Below, in pieces: positions 35,407 through 46,430 of a stretch of 64,000 bases of DNA. The position numbers were made by a program, and so were the translations under genes. The notes under the pieces were generated by a model. That model saw only the letters and a list, made by a program, of their open reading frames with translations. It made no database searches and was not told where the DNA came from. Origin of the DNA: Gnetum montanum (taxonomy: Eukaryota > Streptophyta > Gnetopsida > Gnetales > Gnetaceae); contig MNCI01002706.1 of the NCBI GenBank assembly GCA_015680685.1, positions 1,020,758 through 1,084,757 on the forward strand, given 5' to 3'. The first letter of the stretch is position 1, and each line of letters starts with the position of its first letter.

Positions 35407-36681
35407 TTAGAATGGGGGATATCCCCCATAACTAATCAGTTGAGGATGGCAAGGATTAATAAATGAAGGATAAGGATCCTTGCATGTTGGTAGTATTGGG
35501 GGACGGCCATACTTATCCCCTCGGGGTTCACACACTTGATTATAATAAGCATAGTGGGGCACTTTATACGATGTAGTTCCCAGATAATGAGTTGACCCAC
35601 TACAATGTTTGGGACTGTTAGATGGTATGCAAGGATTGGGTTGATGCCTCCCATGGTTGTGTTCATTGGGTCGTGTGGTTGTTGGAGTGTTTGATGGTGG
35701 CCTTGATAAAGTTACATGAGGCGTTGGATTCGAAGATGAGGGTGCACCATAGTGTGGGACTTGTGCTGGGTTGGAAGATACAGTGGCCTTTGAATTATGT
35801 TGTCCCTTCTTACGACCGTGTTTAGAGAAGGGGTGCTTTGGATGTTGCTGAGGGTTCTCACTACTATTAGAAGTAGTAGCACAAGTGTTGTTCATGGGTT
35901 GTTGCTATGGTACAAACACCTTAGGAATAGTTGGTGGCACTATGGAAGGAGGGAAAGGATGAGAATGTGAAAAGTTAGGAGGAGGATAAGGTGCACAAGG
36001 TGGTGGTTGTATTGGAGGTATGGGCTGATAGTATTGTGGAGAATGGTATTGTGGTGAGATAGAGTATGTTGGCCCAAATGGAGAAATAGGATGTTGGACG
36101 TGATAAGCATTTGGATTCGGAAAATATGAAGGGTGCCTCCAGTCTAAGGGTGGCCTCCCCCACGACTAGGATGGTTGCCACTATGGTCTAACACAGTATC
36201 TTTGTACAAACTCTAGATGTAACGTGTTTCCCCAATGCTCTTGTAGATGTAACAATATTGGGCATTGGCCCTTGGGGTGATTGTACAGGCATATGTTGCA
36301 TTCATATGTATGATTAGCAGTTGAGCACTTATTCTCTTCATTCTTTTTTTCTAAATGCCTAATGTTTCTTCCTGCTTCTTGGGTTGTTAAAACTCTATCT
36401 CCAATATTGTTGATATATTCTCCACACTTTTGATATATCCATTCCAACATCTTATTAATCTTTGCCTCGGCTTCTTCTAACAATTGCTGTATTGGCAAAG
36501 ATGATGTCTCCACCTTGAGATTTGTTGATCTCTCCTTGTTATGATCATTTACCTTTATTATGTTGAGATTTCAGTCCCGTTGATGTTTTTCAACACTCTC
36601 CCATCTAGCTAATTCTCCTTCTTCTTTTGCTACCTGCTTAATAAGCTCTTGGATTTGATGGGTTCATAGTTCGTATAGTTG
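35407..36681 (-). pseudogene. Element A gag-like ORF with zinc knuckle and Pro-rich tail
   Basis: From the gap edge the minus strand encodes a charged, coiled-coil-like part (QIQELIKQVAKEEGELARW; LLEEAEAKINKMLEW), then YECNICLYNHPKGQCPILLHL at about 36250-36310. That is a CX2CX3HX4C knuckle, one residue shorter than the canonical CX2CX4HX4C. A long P/Q/Y/S/N-rich tail follows (35407-36160; YHSPQYYQPIPPIQPPP and similar). It parallels the E1 gag at 1-660 and G gag at 56700. One or two stops and a frameshift split it. Expected role: RNA binding and packaging. Confidence 0.65.
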
Positions 36682-37409
36682 NNNNNNNNNNNNNNNNNNN
36701 NNNNNNNNNNNNNNNNNNNNNNNNNNNNNNNNNNNNNNNNNNNNNNNNNNNNNNNNNNNNNNNNNNNNNNNNNNNNNNNNNNNNNNNNNNNNNNNNNNNN
36801 NNNNNNNNNNNNNNNNNNNNNNNNNNNNNNNNNNNNNNNNNNNNNNNNNNNNNNNNNNNNNNNNNNNNNNNNNNNNNNNNNNNNNNNNNNNNNNNNNNNN
36901 NNNNNNNNNNNNNNNNNNNNNNNNNNNNNNNNNNNNNNNNNNNNNNNNNNNNNNNNNNNNNNNNNNNNNNNNNNNNNNNNNNNNNNNNNNNNNNNNNNNN
37001 NNNNNNNNNNNNNNNNNNNNNNNNNNNNNNNNNNNNNNNNNNNNNNNNNNNNNNNNNNNNNNNNNNNNNNNNNNNNNNNNNNNNNNNNNNNNNNNNNNNN
37101 NNNNNNNNNNNNNNNNNNNNNNNNNNNNNNNNNNNNNNNNNNNNNNNNNNNNNNNNNNNNNNNNNNNNNNNNNNNNNNNNNNNNNNNNNNNNNNNNNNNN
37201 NNNNNNNNNNNNNNNNNNNNNNNNNNNNNNNNNNNNNNNNNNNNNNNNNNNNNNNNNNNNNNNNNNNNNNNNNNNNNNNNNNNNNNNNNNNNNNNNNNNN
37301 NNNNNNNNNNNNNNNNNNNNNNNNNNNNNNNNNNNNNNNNNNNNNNNNNNNNNNNNNNNNNNNNNNNNNNNNNNNNNNNNNNNNNNNNNNNNNNNNNNNN
37401 NNNNNNNNN
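36682..37409. other. Assembly gap (728 Ns)
   Basis: A run of Ns spans the start of the A gag-like ORF and the U5 end of its 5' LTR. Any ORF called across it is meaningless. Confidence 0.99.
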
Positions 37410-38031
37410 TGAAGGTAGTGGAAAGTAATATTAATTAAGCTAAGCTAGGAGAAAAGGATAAGAAAATCTAATCTAGCCTAAGTGCGATGAGCAGCCAATT
37501 CCTTGATTATCCGTACACATCTTGGACTTCATGCATGACTACCACTGGGGTTACCAAGCGCAGATCCTAGGTACGCCACTGGGTTACCAAGTAGTCACAC
37601 TTAAATGCTCGTAATTAAGTCGTACTCATTCCACGTTACTAGGAGTTTAAGGGTGAGAGAGATTAACTAGGAAAGCATTAAATAACAAATAAATAAACAA
37701 AGTGAATGCTACAATGATGAAGTAATCTCGATCTTTATTGCTAGTCATGTGCGCGTCCAAGTACATCACACTCGAATAAAGAATGTCATACAATTACATT
37801 CACCACACTGCGGGTAGACACTGAAAAATAATCTAACTCTGGAGGGATCAAACTGCCAGAGTTTCACTACAATCTAAACTAGGATCCTAAACAAGGGAGA
37901 GCCGCTTCTTATTTATAGACATTGCAGTGGACTGCGATATCGCGTACGCGATATCGTGGGGGATGCAATATCACGGCGGATGCGATATCGCATATGCAAT
38001 ATCGCAGCCCATGCGATATCACGTCCCATCA
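37410..38031 (-). repeat. 5' LTR of element A (U5 end lost in gap)
   Basis: Matches 61700-62521 and 30340-30570. Read on the minus strand: start TGATGGGACG at 38031, GATATCGC palindromes, TATAAATA at 37917-37910, AATAAAG at about 37740-37733 (poly(A) signal), then U5 words running into the gap. The right end is bordered by the GCTAT duplication. Confidence 0.8.
37935..37956. promoter_or_regulatory. 22-bp perfect palindrome in A U3
   Basis: The arms CGATATCGCGT and ACGCGATATCG are exact reverse complements with no spacer, 18 bp upstream (minus strand) of the TATA box. Two looser copies follow at about 37970-38022. Confidence 0.85.
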
Positions 38032-38036
38032 GCTAT

Positions 38037-38839
38037 GCTTTGATTATAGTTCATTATCTTCCCACTTAGACTAGTAGTAGCCATGTCATGTATGGTTTAG
38101 TCCAAAGTGAGGCATATGATGTTGTTCCTAATTTTATGCTACTCTTGAGAATGGTAAAGAGATAAATTAATTTAAACTAATGGACAATAAAAAGTAAAAT
38201 CTAACTAGCCTACATGTGGTGAGTATTCGCACTTAATCGTCCATACACATCTTAGACTTTGTGAGACTAATTTTTGGATTACAAAGTGTACATCATTAGT
38301 TGTGCCAAATGATACACTTTTAGATTACCAAGTATCTACACTTAAATGTTTGTGATTAAGGCGTACGCATTCCGCTTAATAACAGGAACAGTAAATAGCA
38401 ATAAATGTAAATATTTAACTAAAGGAAGCAATAAATAATTAACAAGTAAAAGCAACAATAATCTAAGTGGATGTTGCAATTATGGAAGTAATCTTGATCT
38501 TTATTTCTAGTCATGAAATATTTCCAAGTATGTCGCACTCAAATAAAGGTGCCATATAATTACAAACATCACACTGCAGGCATGCACTGGGAACAACAAA
38601 CTTTAAAGAGAAGAAACTAAAAACTAAAACTATCTCCTACATGCTACTAACTATTTACTACTGACTACTCTCCATCCAAGCACCCAAGTGTCATATTTAT
38701 AGGTGAACCCAAATGAGGCAATGTTGGGTATTTGACATTGCTTATTAGCTTTGACGTCGAGGCTCCGATGTCATGTATTTGACGTCAAGGCTCCAATGTC
38801 ATGTATTTGACGTTGAGGCCTTACAATGATGACTCATCA
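38037..38839 (-). repeat. LTR F, right piece with 28-bp TGACGTCA-type tandem repeats
   Basis: Continuation of the LTR begun at 30025. It contains the shared poly(A) block (38470-38550, minus AATAAAGATCAAGATTAC) and TATAAATA (38694-38701, minus). Upstream of the TATA, where A has GATATCGC palindromes, are three copies of TTTGACGTCxAGGCTCC...ATGTCATGTA starting at 38750, 38778 and 38806 (period 28), with a full TGACGTCA at 38780-38787. It ends GACTCATCA at 38839, followed by a purine tract on the minus strand. Confidence 0.78.
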
Positions 38840-41123
38840 CAATTCCCATACCTAAAATTAGTAGAATGTACGCACAAAAAAATTTCATCAAATCACATTC
38901 CATCTACACAAAACAAAACCTTTTCACCCAAAAATAATATCATAATCATACAACAAAAATAAGCAATACTCAGCTCGTGTATGTGCATAAATCTTGTAAT
39001 CATAAACAAGGAAGAGGCCAAGATAACTCACATCTAATTTGAATGAAGAAAGCTATAAAATGGAAAAAGCAAGACAAAAAGGTTAATGCAATCTGCATAA
39101 CCAATTTGAAATCTTGTAGCACTTCCTAGCTTTAATTTTCTAGCACCTCTCCCAGATCATCAAAGTATGTGGAAGAATTGAACCATGGAATTTTAATGGA
39201 GATTAACTAGAAACAATGAAACTAAAGAAAATAAAAATTGTCCAAGCTTTTATAAAACTAAAATAAAATTATCACAAATCTTTTCCATCATACCCATAAC
39301 TTTCTCTCCCACTCATGTGACTTCCTCACATGTCAAAACCATTAAAGAGAAAAACACCATAAAATCTTACAATGCTAAAATATACTTCAAAACCTCTCAA
39401 TAAAGAAAATAAAATAAATTTAAATATAATTAATATCTAAATCACACATGTGGACATAATGAATCATCAGTCACATATCTATTTGCTTATACATGCACTC
39501 CTAGAATAAATTATTAGTATTAATTAAACAAACTATTATTTATAACCATGTCATGCTCGCAACCAAATCTAATGAGGTCCTACCACACTCAACAATAAGA
39601 TTAGTGCACACATACTAGATGATAATAAAAGATAATATATGCATGATTAAATATTAAGGACTACATAACATTAACCAAGAATCTAAAAAGCCTAAGGCTC
39701 ATCATTAACATCATCAATGTAATGCATAAAATATACCAAACCAAGCAGACATATAAACATATAGGTACAAGTACAACATTTTGCACAAAAGTCATACATA
39801 CCAAGGATGTCCAAAAATACATATTGTTATAGATGAGTAACAAGTGCCAGGTGAAGTGGGATAGGAAAGTAATTGGCCATCCATTCTAGCTAGGTTTAGG
39901 CCTAACTATGGTGGTAATATTAGATTATCTTTAAGGGATAGATGTCAAAGGAAGATAACCTAGTGAACCCTTGCAGCATGAACTAGAAACACTTATTCAT
40001 TTTCAATTTTCTTATTAATAATGGTTCTTTTCATTTCCTCTTCCATTTTCCTTATTATGTTCACTACACATAATGTTAAATGTAATGTATGTTAAACTTT
40101 TTTTATAACTTCCTAGAATGAAATATGACACACATGCTACTTAGAGGCATGGTAAAAATATACTTTCAAAAACTATGACATTAGGTAAATAATTGACCAT
40201 AGTAACTCAATGTCAAATCCTTCATTTACCTTAATGGTTAGCACACCATAGATGGGATAAAGGCTCCAATATGAAAATGATGATATGTACAATGCAAAAA
40301 CTATTCTCCAATGTAAAATTTTTCACCAATACATTAATCTAATAAGACTATAACAAAAAGATTTAATATACTTAATCCCATAAACCTAATGTAAAACTTA
40401 AGTAGAACTTTTATAATCACTGCTACCCATTGGAATTGAATTCATAAATTTAAATTTCCATATCAAGAGTCTTATGAATACACTAACACCTTATTAATTA
40501 TCCATTATTCTAAACAGTACTTGTATGTCCAAAGAATATGATAGGATTATTGAGATAAATTTTAACTATATCAGCTACTGATAGGTTGCTTAAGTGGTTA
40601 GCTCATTATCTTGTTAGGCAAGAGGTTATCAATTTTAGACATTGTTATATTTCTCTATAATTCCTCTAATGCATCATATTGACTATATGTCTTTTATATA
40701 TTAAAATTATTCCAATACCTTACCCTACATATCAATTCAATACTTTATCATAGTTTAAATAAGACCTATATACCAATACTAATACAATACTTTGTCATAA
40801 TTTAAAAACTTTAAGTCATAAGTTTAATTTTAGCGGGCAATGCTAAGTTATAAGGTTTTAATTGGACTATATATCTTAGGGTGTATCTATACTACAATTA
40901 TTTTGGGATTCCAACACCCATAATTTAAGTAAGACCATACACTAATTCGAACATAATTTATTAAAAAAGAAAAGATAATATATTTTTGTGCAATATTTTA
41001 AGAAGAGAAGTAAAGTATAGATAAGATATAGTTATAACTATTGATAAGTGATTTGAAAGGTTTGCTCATTACTTTAACTATTTATTTATTTTGAAGGAGA
41101 GAGGAGGGAAAAGGTTTATGTAA
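38840..41123. other. Probable internal remnant of the F element, no gene seen
   Basis: The first bases (CAATTCCCATACC; minus GGTATGGGAATTG) are the likely polypurine tract of F. Beyond it the sequence is AT-rich with no domain on either strand; the 60-residue open stretch 39661-39843 (minus) is hydrophobic but without motif. Where F ends is unclear. Confidence 0.4.
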
Positions 41124-41646
41124 TGACATTACTCAAGATAAATGCTGCTTAGCAACTTTAAGTTTGAAAGTAGGCAAGTATTCTAGAGTAGACTCAAAAT
41201 GGACTACATCTCAAGAATCATAAGACCTGCACACATAACATAAGAGTACTTATAATGTTAGTTCATAGGTTAGGAGCATGGCGAGTATGCCTCATGAAAT
41301 TATATAATTAATAGAACCAATGTGGCATACACAAATGCATGACCACAAGTATAACAAGTAACCATAAATGAAACATCATTCTTCTATAAGAGCTAAGATG
41401 TGTTTCTACTACAACACATATAGCCTTAAGCCTCAATTTATAACAAAGGATGGAGGCCCAAGATTTGAAGCCAAAGATCCTCAAGCCTACATATTCGTGT
41501 AATGCATTATACAAAGGAATTAGTGTAATGTATTTCTTTGGTAACGATTATAATATCATAGAACCCATGAGGATCTCCATATTTCTCAAGCCCCCATTTT
41601 AGAGGAAAACAACCTTTAATCCACCAACAAGGCATGTTTTCCTATA
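41124..41646 (-). repeat. 3' LTR of the TR-GAG element
   Basis: About 523 bp, collinear with 43971-44501 (shared words GAAAGTAGGCAAGT, ATGCCTCATGAAATTATATA, AAGGCATGTTTTCCTATA). Confidence 0.8.
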
Positions 41647-42017
41647 CTCTCCCTTGCTTGAAAGAAGTGACATTCTTGTAACTTAAGTCTTTGTTTATAT
41701 GCATGCTCAATTGTTGAGAGAACATTCAATATTAAAGGTATTAAACAACTTAAAATCCTTTTGATAATAGTAGATAAGAAGATTCCATGGCTAAGGTAAT
41801 TCATCTTAAAGCATGATTGTTGAACTTAACTTAACATCCAATCAAAGCTTGGAGATGCTAATGTAACCTAGATTAAGGAAGAAAAGACTTATCTTTTTCC
41901 ATGCAACCAATACCAACCTTTCCACTTGGAGAAAGATTTACTTAGAATGTAAACAACTACATTTTTAGTGATACAAATGTGTAGTCTTTTAGAGGTACTC
42001 ATTTCTCCACCTCTAAA

Positions 42018-42235
42018 CTTGTGCTACCTAATCAAAGTCATAATCTTGTGCTCCCTACTTAGAATCATAATTAAGAACTTGTGCTCCTTGCTCAGAGTCA
42101 CAATCACAATCTTATGCTTCCTACTAGAGGTCATAATCATAATCATGTACTTCATACTTGAAGTCATAGTCACAATCCTATTCTTCCTACTCAAAGACAT
42201 AGTAAAAAGCAAGTTCTCCTTACTTGAAGTCATTT
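42018..42235 (-). repeat. 33-bp tandem repeat coding an 11-residue repeat
   Basis: About 6.5 copies of a 33-bp unit (CTTGTGCTCCCTACTTAGAA type). On the minus strand it reads MTSSRKHKIVI-like 11-mers with no stop for 69 codons. It sits between gag and the 3' LTR of the TR-GAG element, where plant LTR elements often carry tandem repeats. Confidence 0.82.
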
Positions 42236-42599
42236 CACCTCATCTTGATTCACACACAATTACTTTTTTATAACAATAATTTATCCATGAAAAAAGTAGT
42301 CATAGTAGGCCAACCACATTTCATTCCTCTTGGTGCTTACTACCTATTTGAACACTAGATTCTCTATCTTATACTAAGGTGATTAGGCCCTCATGTAACT
42401 ACTACATGAAATCCAAAAGTTTCATCTCTTACTCTTATTCATCCTCATTGCAAATCATTAATGAAGCATGAGGCTAATGTTCAATTACATTCAAACTATG
42501 ATTTTCAAGTATATTAAGGGAATTCTCAAGCATAATTCTCCCCATCATAAACATAGCATTTCAAGCCTTTACAATTCAAAGGATATTAAGAAATTCCTC

Positions 42600-43860
42600 C
42601 AAAATATGATTATTTATTCCACAACTTATTTTTCTCTTAAGAAGCCTCACATTTCTCATACCCTAGGGAAGATGTTTGTTTACCTAAACCTTGTGTAGCA
42701 TGTGAGCCTATGAAACCACTAGAATTATTCTATCCATCACCTTTTCAAATCTTGTTACTCTCTTTATTTTTCTCAAGCAATTGTTCCACCCTACCCTTAT
42801 CTTTCTTTCCTATCATGTAATCGATTAAACTACCAACTTGGATGACCTCCTTGTATTGAGTGATTTTCCGAGTTTTGAGATCACATTGTACTCAAGGTTT
42901 GATGCCATTGAGAAATATTTTGTATTTGCTATCCTCATCCATATTTCGGATTTATATGATGATATTTTGATACTCCCAAATATAATTCTCGAGTTCTTCC
43001 ATATATTGGATCTCTTTTAGCTTCACTTAGGATTTGTCAATGGAAGTACTTAGATAGAAGTTGTCAATCAAAGCTTCTTTAAATTATTCATAGGTTCTAA
43101 TGGGCTTGGCTATCCTAGCCTTTTCCTCTTAAAGAATGCCACGCCACCATGTTTTTGCAATTCGACCCAAAAATTGGGTAGCAATGTGAGCTTGTTCCTC
43201 TATGGCATATTTACACATCTCTAGAAATTTCTTAACCTCAAATAGAAAAGCATCAATAATAGCAGCATCTCTATCACCTTCATAAATTTTTGGCTCTTTT
43301 GCTCAAAACTGGGAAACTGCTTGGCTTGATCCCAATGTCAATATCCTTGCTTACATTACCAATTGATCTTTCAGGCCCCCAATCTCATTTTCTTAGCTTT
43401 TGATCAAGGCTTGTTGGGTTTCTACCAATGATCTCAACTCTTGGATAGTAAGCTAAAGATCATTAACAACATCATTGACATACTCCACCTAATTCCTTAG
43501 TACAAATTTTTGGACAAGTCTAAGCTTATGTTTGGTGCTAGAGCTCAACTTTGATAGGAAAGGAACATTCATCAAATTAACTAGCTCTTGGATCATTCAA
43601 GCCTTCTCTATTATAGGTAAACTATACATGATTATGCTATCTACTTGTAATAATTGACCCTAGGGTTTTTGTATCTTTTCAGTAAATCTATTAATATCCC
43701 TCTTATAAATCATTTCTAGATTCTCGTCCTTGTTTACTTCCTCATACATGTTCACATTATTGTACATCTCCTCATGCACATGATTGCCTCGATTACCATC
43801 TCCAACTAGTCCATTGCGAGAATTGGGACTAAGAAAAGTATTATTGAGATTTCAACTCCC
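42600..43860 (-). pseudogene. gag remnant of the TR-GAG element
   Basis: On the minus strand about 43420-42800 encodes a retrotransposon gag capsid region: AIIDAFLFEVKKFLEMCKYA, then IEEQAHIATQFLGRIAKTWWRG, then IRTYE..KEALIDNFYL. The W-W-R and 'F..(F)' spacing matches the Retrotrans_gag family. The N-terminal side (43860-43430) encodes a charged coiled-coil-like stretch (SLVETQQALIKS). Stops at several places make it inactive. No protease follows. Confidence 0.72.
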
Positions 43861-43949
43861 TTTACTCTTTATTTGTGTTTGCCATAGTAACACATGATTC
43901 ATGAACAACAAATCACAATCATGAACTACCATCAGCCTTGATTCACAAA

Positions 43950-43969
43950 CCATAACTCTAATACCAAGT
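43950..43969 (-). promoter_or_regulatory. Primer-binding site of the TR-GAG element (tRNA-iMet type)
   Basis: On the minus strand TTGGTATTAGAGTTATGG borders the 5' LTR. It differs at few positions from TGGTATCAGAGCCATGG, the common plant initiator-Met primer site. Confidence 0.7.
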
Positions 43970-43970
43970 A

Positions 43971-44501
43971 TAACAATATTGCTTTGGAGAAGTGTTACTT
44001 GACATTATCCTTGAATTCGAAAGTAGGCAAGTGTTTCAAAGTAGATCCAAGGTGGACTATACCTCAATGATCATAACACCTGCACACACTTCATAAGTGT
44101 ACATACTATGCTAGTTCATACGTCAAAGCATAGTGAATATGCCTCATGAAATTATATAGGTGACAGGATCAACATGATGCATACACATGCATAACCATAG
44201 CAATAACAAGAAACCATAAATGAGACAATATTTCCTTAGAAGTGCTAAGACATGTTCCTATTCTAATGCATCTAGTCCTACGCTATGCTTCATATATAAG
44301 GGTGGAGGTCTAAGCATCAAAGCCAAAGCTCCTTTGCAAGCCTACATATCCTTATGATGCAATACATAAAGGAATCAAGATCATGTAGTTCTTTGGTGAT
44401 GGTTATAATAGTATGGAACACCTAAGGATCTCCACATTTCTCTAGCCATCATTCTGTAGGAAAATAACCTTTGATCCACTAATAAGGCATGTTTTCCTAT
44501 A
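43971..44501 (-). repeat. 5' LTR of the TR-GAG element
   Basis: About 531 bp, partner of 41124-41646. A TATA-like TTATATATG (minus, near 44295) is a candidate promoter. Confidence 0.8.
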
Positions 44502-45480
44502 AGGAGGATAACAAACCCAAAAAAATAATTAATAATAAGCAAAGAAAATTTAGAGTACATTATAAGCTTGACATTGAGTATACATTATCAAAAAAATAAA
44601 GAGAAAAAATATTCCAATTTTAGGGCTACCTACTTAGGTGTATGACCTTACAATTGATACTTTGAAAAAACAAATGAAGAAAATTAATGGTTAGTAGGAT
44701 GGAAGATCCTAGTTCTAACAAAATTTACATCACTTTTCAACATCCATGCTTAAACTTAAAATAGCAAAAGGATTTGAGATAGAGAATTGTGACTTAATAC
44801 CAATATTTACATTAAAGCAAGGAAGTGGTACTACTTGTGGAAGATTTTCATCTTGTTTCTTGTTATTAATCTTATATCGAGAATCTTTACCACTAAATAT
44901 TACCTTCTTTTCAACACTAGTTTTAATCTTTGAGTTAATAGTATTCTTGTTAAACAAGGCAAAATTTGCCTTATGAGCTATTTGCCTAGGTTGCTTAATA
45001 TTTTCTCTAGTACAAGTAAAAAAAAAAAAAAAATACATATGAGACTTTGTCTTTTTTGAATTCTTTATTACCATTTGATCTTATTATTAACATTAACTTG
45101 ATTTTTCATATCTTCAACTTCATATTGTTTTTTCTATCATCAGCTTTAACACATTTTTTCTTTTCTTCAAAATCATTTTTTCTTGAGCACAAAAGAACAA
45201 GCATTAATCAAATATCTTTCATGGTGGCAAAAGTTGCAAGAACTAGGAAGATTATAATTTGTAATTGGCTAAATATAAGTCATTTCTTCTACTTGTGACA
45301 CCAATTCCTTTTTATGATTGAGAAGGTTGATTTCAACCAAAAAAAAAAATGTCTACAAAAACCAAAAGTTGTATAAATAGACTTCATATGCTTAATGTGA
45401 CCAAGAAGACTAACAATTTTTTGCTCAACTTTCTAAAAAATCAACAGAAGATTATATAACTTGATAAAACATAAAACTTT
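44502..45480. other. AT-rich intergenic sequence with a 114-codon minus-strand open stretch
   Basis: The minus-strand segment 45074-44730 encodes a Lys/Asn/Ser-rich stretch (KANFALFNKNTI...DENLPQVVPLPCF). I do not recognise it. Its base composition is like the surroundings, so it may be chance or a decayed exon. Confidence 0.35.
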
Positions 45481-45569
45481 AGCATATTATTCAAATTTGA
45501 CATCAAAATTTGAAGCCCACTTATGAATGATCACCACTACATACTTATGTATAAAAGATCCTATATGTA

Positions 45570-45855
45570 TGGCACGTTGCACCATCAAAACATTGCCTAA
45601 CTCAACAAGCAAAAAAAAGTGAGAATGAGACATCTTTATATTCCGATATATCTTGACTTGTATGATTACTAGCAAGACCTTATATCTAAGGCACGTTGCA
45701 CCATCAGAACATTTGCCCAACTCAACAAGTAAATAATAATAATAATAATAAGAATGAGATATCTTTATATTCCTGTATATCTTGAAGCATTGCCTAACTC
45801 AATGAGGAGGAAAAAATGAGAATAAGGCATCTTTATATTCCTATATATCTTGAAG
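45570..45855. repeat. Tandem repeat upstream of the bS18m gene, with an AAT microsatellite
   Basis: Three imperfect units share GGCACGTTGCACCATCA, CATTGCCTAACTCAAC and GAATGAGACATCTTTATATTCC (45571-45660, 45690-45785, and a shortened one 45786-45853). A run of AAT units sits at about 45732-45751. Confidence 0.75.
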
Positions 45856-46139
45856 CCAAGTATAGATGTAGCTCTATTGGTTGGCACATATGATTACCAA
45901 CATCCCTTGCTAGAGGCATGTTCCAAGCATAAATATCACACTTAAGTATTCTATCATTATAAAAATAAATAAGACAAGAAAAAACATAAAAACTAAATGC
46001 AGTTCATGACTACAATAATTGAATACATTACATGATGAAGTATACAATGTATTAATTAGTAGTAAGATACTCAGTAGTTTGTATTTTTGATTCCAATGAG
46101 TAATACTGATTTATAATTTTTTTTTCTTAATTCCTTTTC

Positions 46140-46330
46140 CTTTTTGACAGAAATTCTAGACAGATCCGACGGATCCGGTGTTTCCCAGTAAAAAGGAAAC
46201 GAGAATCATGCAAACACGACACGAACAATGAGCGTTCACTGAAACCCTGCTGTTGTTGCTGCCAAACTGAGTTTGGATTCCAGCATAACAGTAATTGTAA
46301 CAGTCAAAGGCAGAGGCAGAGGCAGGCGTA
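46140..46330 (+). promoter_or_regulatory. Promoter / 5' leader of the bS18m gene
   Basis: The base composition changes from very AT-rich to mixed at about 46150 (GATCCGACGGATCCGG, CTGCTGTTGTTGCTGCC), which is typical of a host gene leader. No convincing TATA box was found. The transcription start is not determinable by eye. Confidence 0.5.
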
Positions 46331-46430
46331 ATGGCTTGGTTGAATCAGGGAAGACGTATCATTCTCGGTAGATTATCAAAAGCATCGCTTCCCTTTGCAT
46401 TCAATTCCCTGCGTTCTCTTCAATGCTCTG
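46331..46430 (+). other. bS18m exon 1 (presequence)
   Basis: It starts MAWLNQGRRIILGRLSKAS and ends in codon phase 1 at CTCTG/GTACAT. ATG 46331 is chosen because it is the first ATG after the leader and begins a plausible targeting sequence. Confidence 0.8.

Larger units (their letters stand above)
30133..38031 (-). mobile_element. Element A: pol-less LTR element with gag-like ORF and ORF3, nested in LTR F
   Basis: Minus-strand element of 7.9 kb including a 728-base gap. The 5' LTR is on the right (37410-38031), then a gag-like ORF (36681-35407), a spacer, an internal TATA module (33910-34010), ORF3 (33437-30685), and a truncated 3' LTR on the left (30133-30573). GCTAT at 30128-30132 and 38032-38036 is the target duplication. 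No protease, RT, RNase H or integrase was seen, so it would depend on a relative for mobility. Loss of pol within the gap is not possible, because the gap is too short for a pol gene. Confidence 0.8.
41124..44501 (-). mobile_element. Small gag-only LTR element (TR-GAG type)
   Basis: Two direct repeats (41124-41646 and 43971-44501) flank a 2.3-kb interior with a gag remnant on the minus strand and no pol. A primer-binding site resembling the initiator-Met site lies next to the right (5') LTR, and a purine tract (minus GCAAGGGAGAG, about 41647-41657) next to the left (3') LTR. Elements with LTRs, gag and nothing else are known in plants as TR-GAG. No clear target duplication was found, and both LTRs have lost TG/CA ends. 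Confidence 0.78.

Noticed and set aside
35622-35825. Plus-strand open frame opposite the A gag tail
   Set aside because: It is a shadow of the proline-rich minus-strand frame.
36679-37428. A 249-codon open frame
   Set aside because: It is made almost wholly of Ns from the assembly gap.
37935-38031. Palindromes as a replication origin or CRISPR-like array
   Set aside because: They sit at a fixed place just upstream of an LTR TATA box, units are irregular, and there are no unique spacers of constant length.
44730-45074. 114-codon minus-strand frame as a host gene
   Set aside because: Low-complexity Lys/Asn content, no motif, no splice context.
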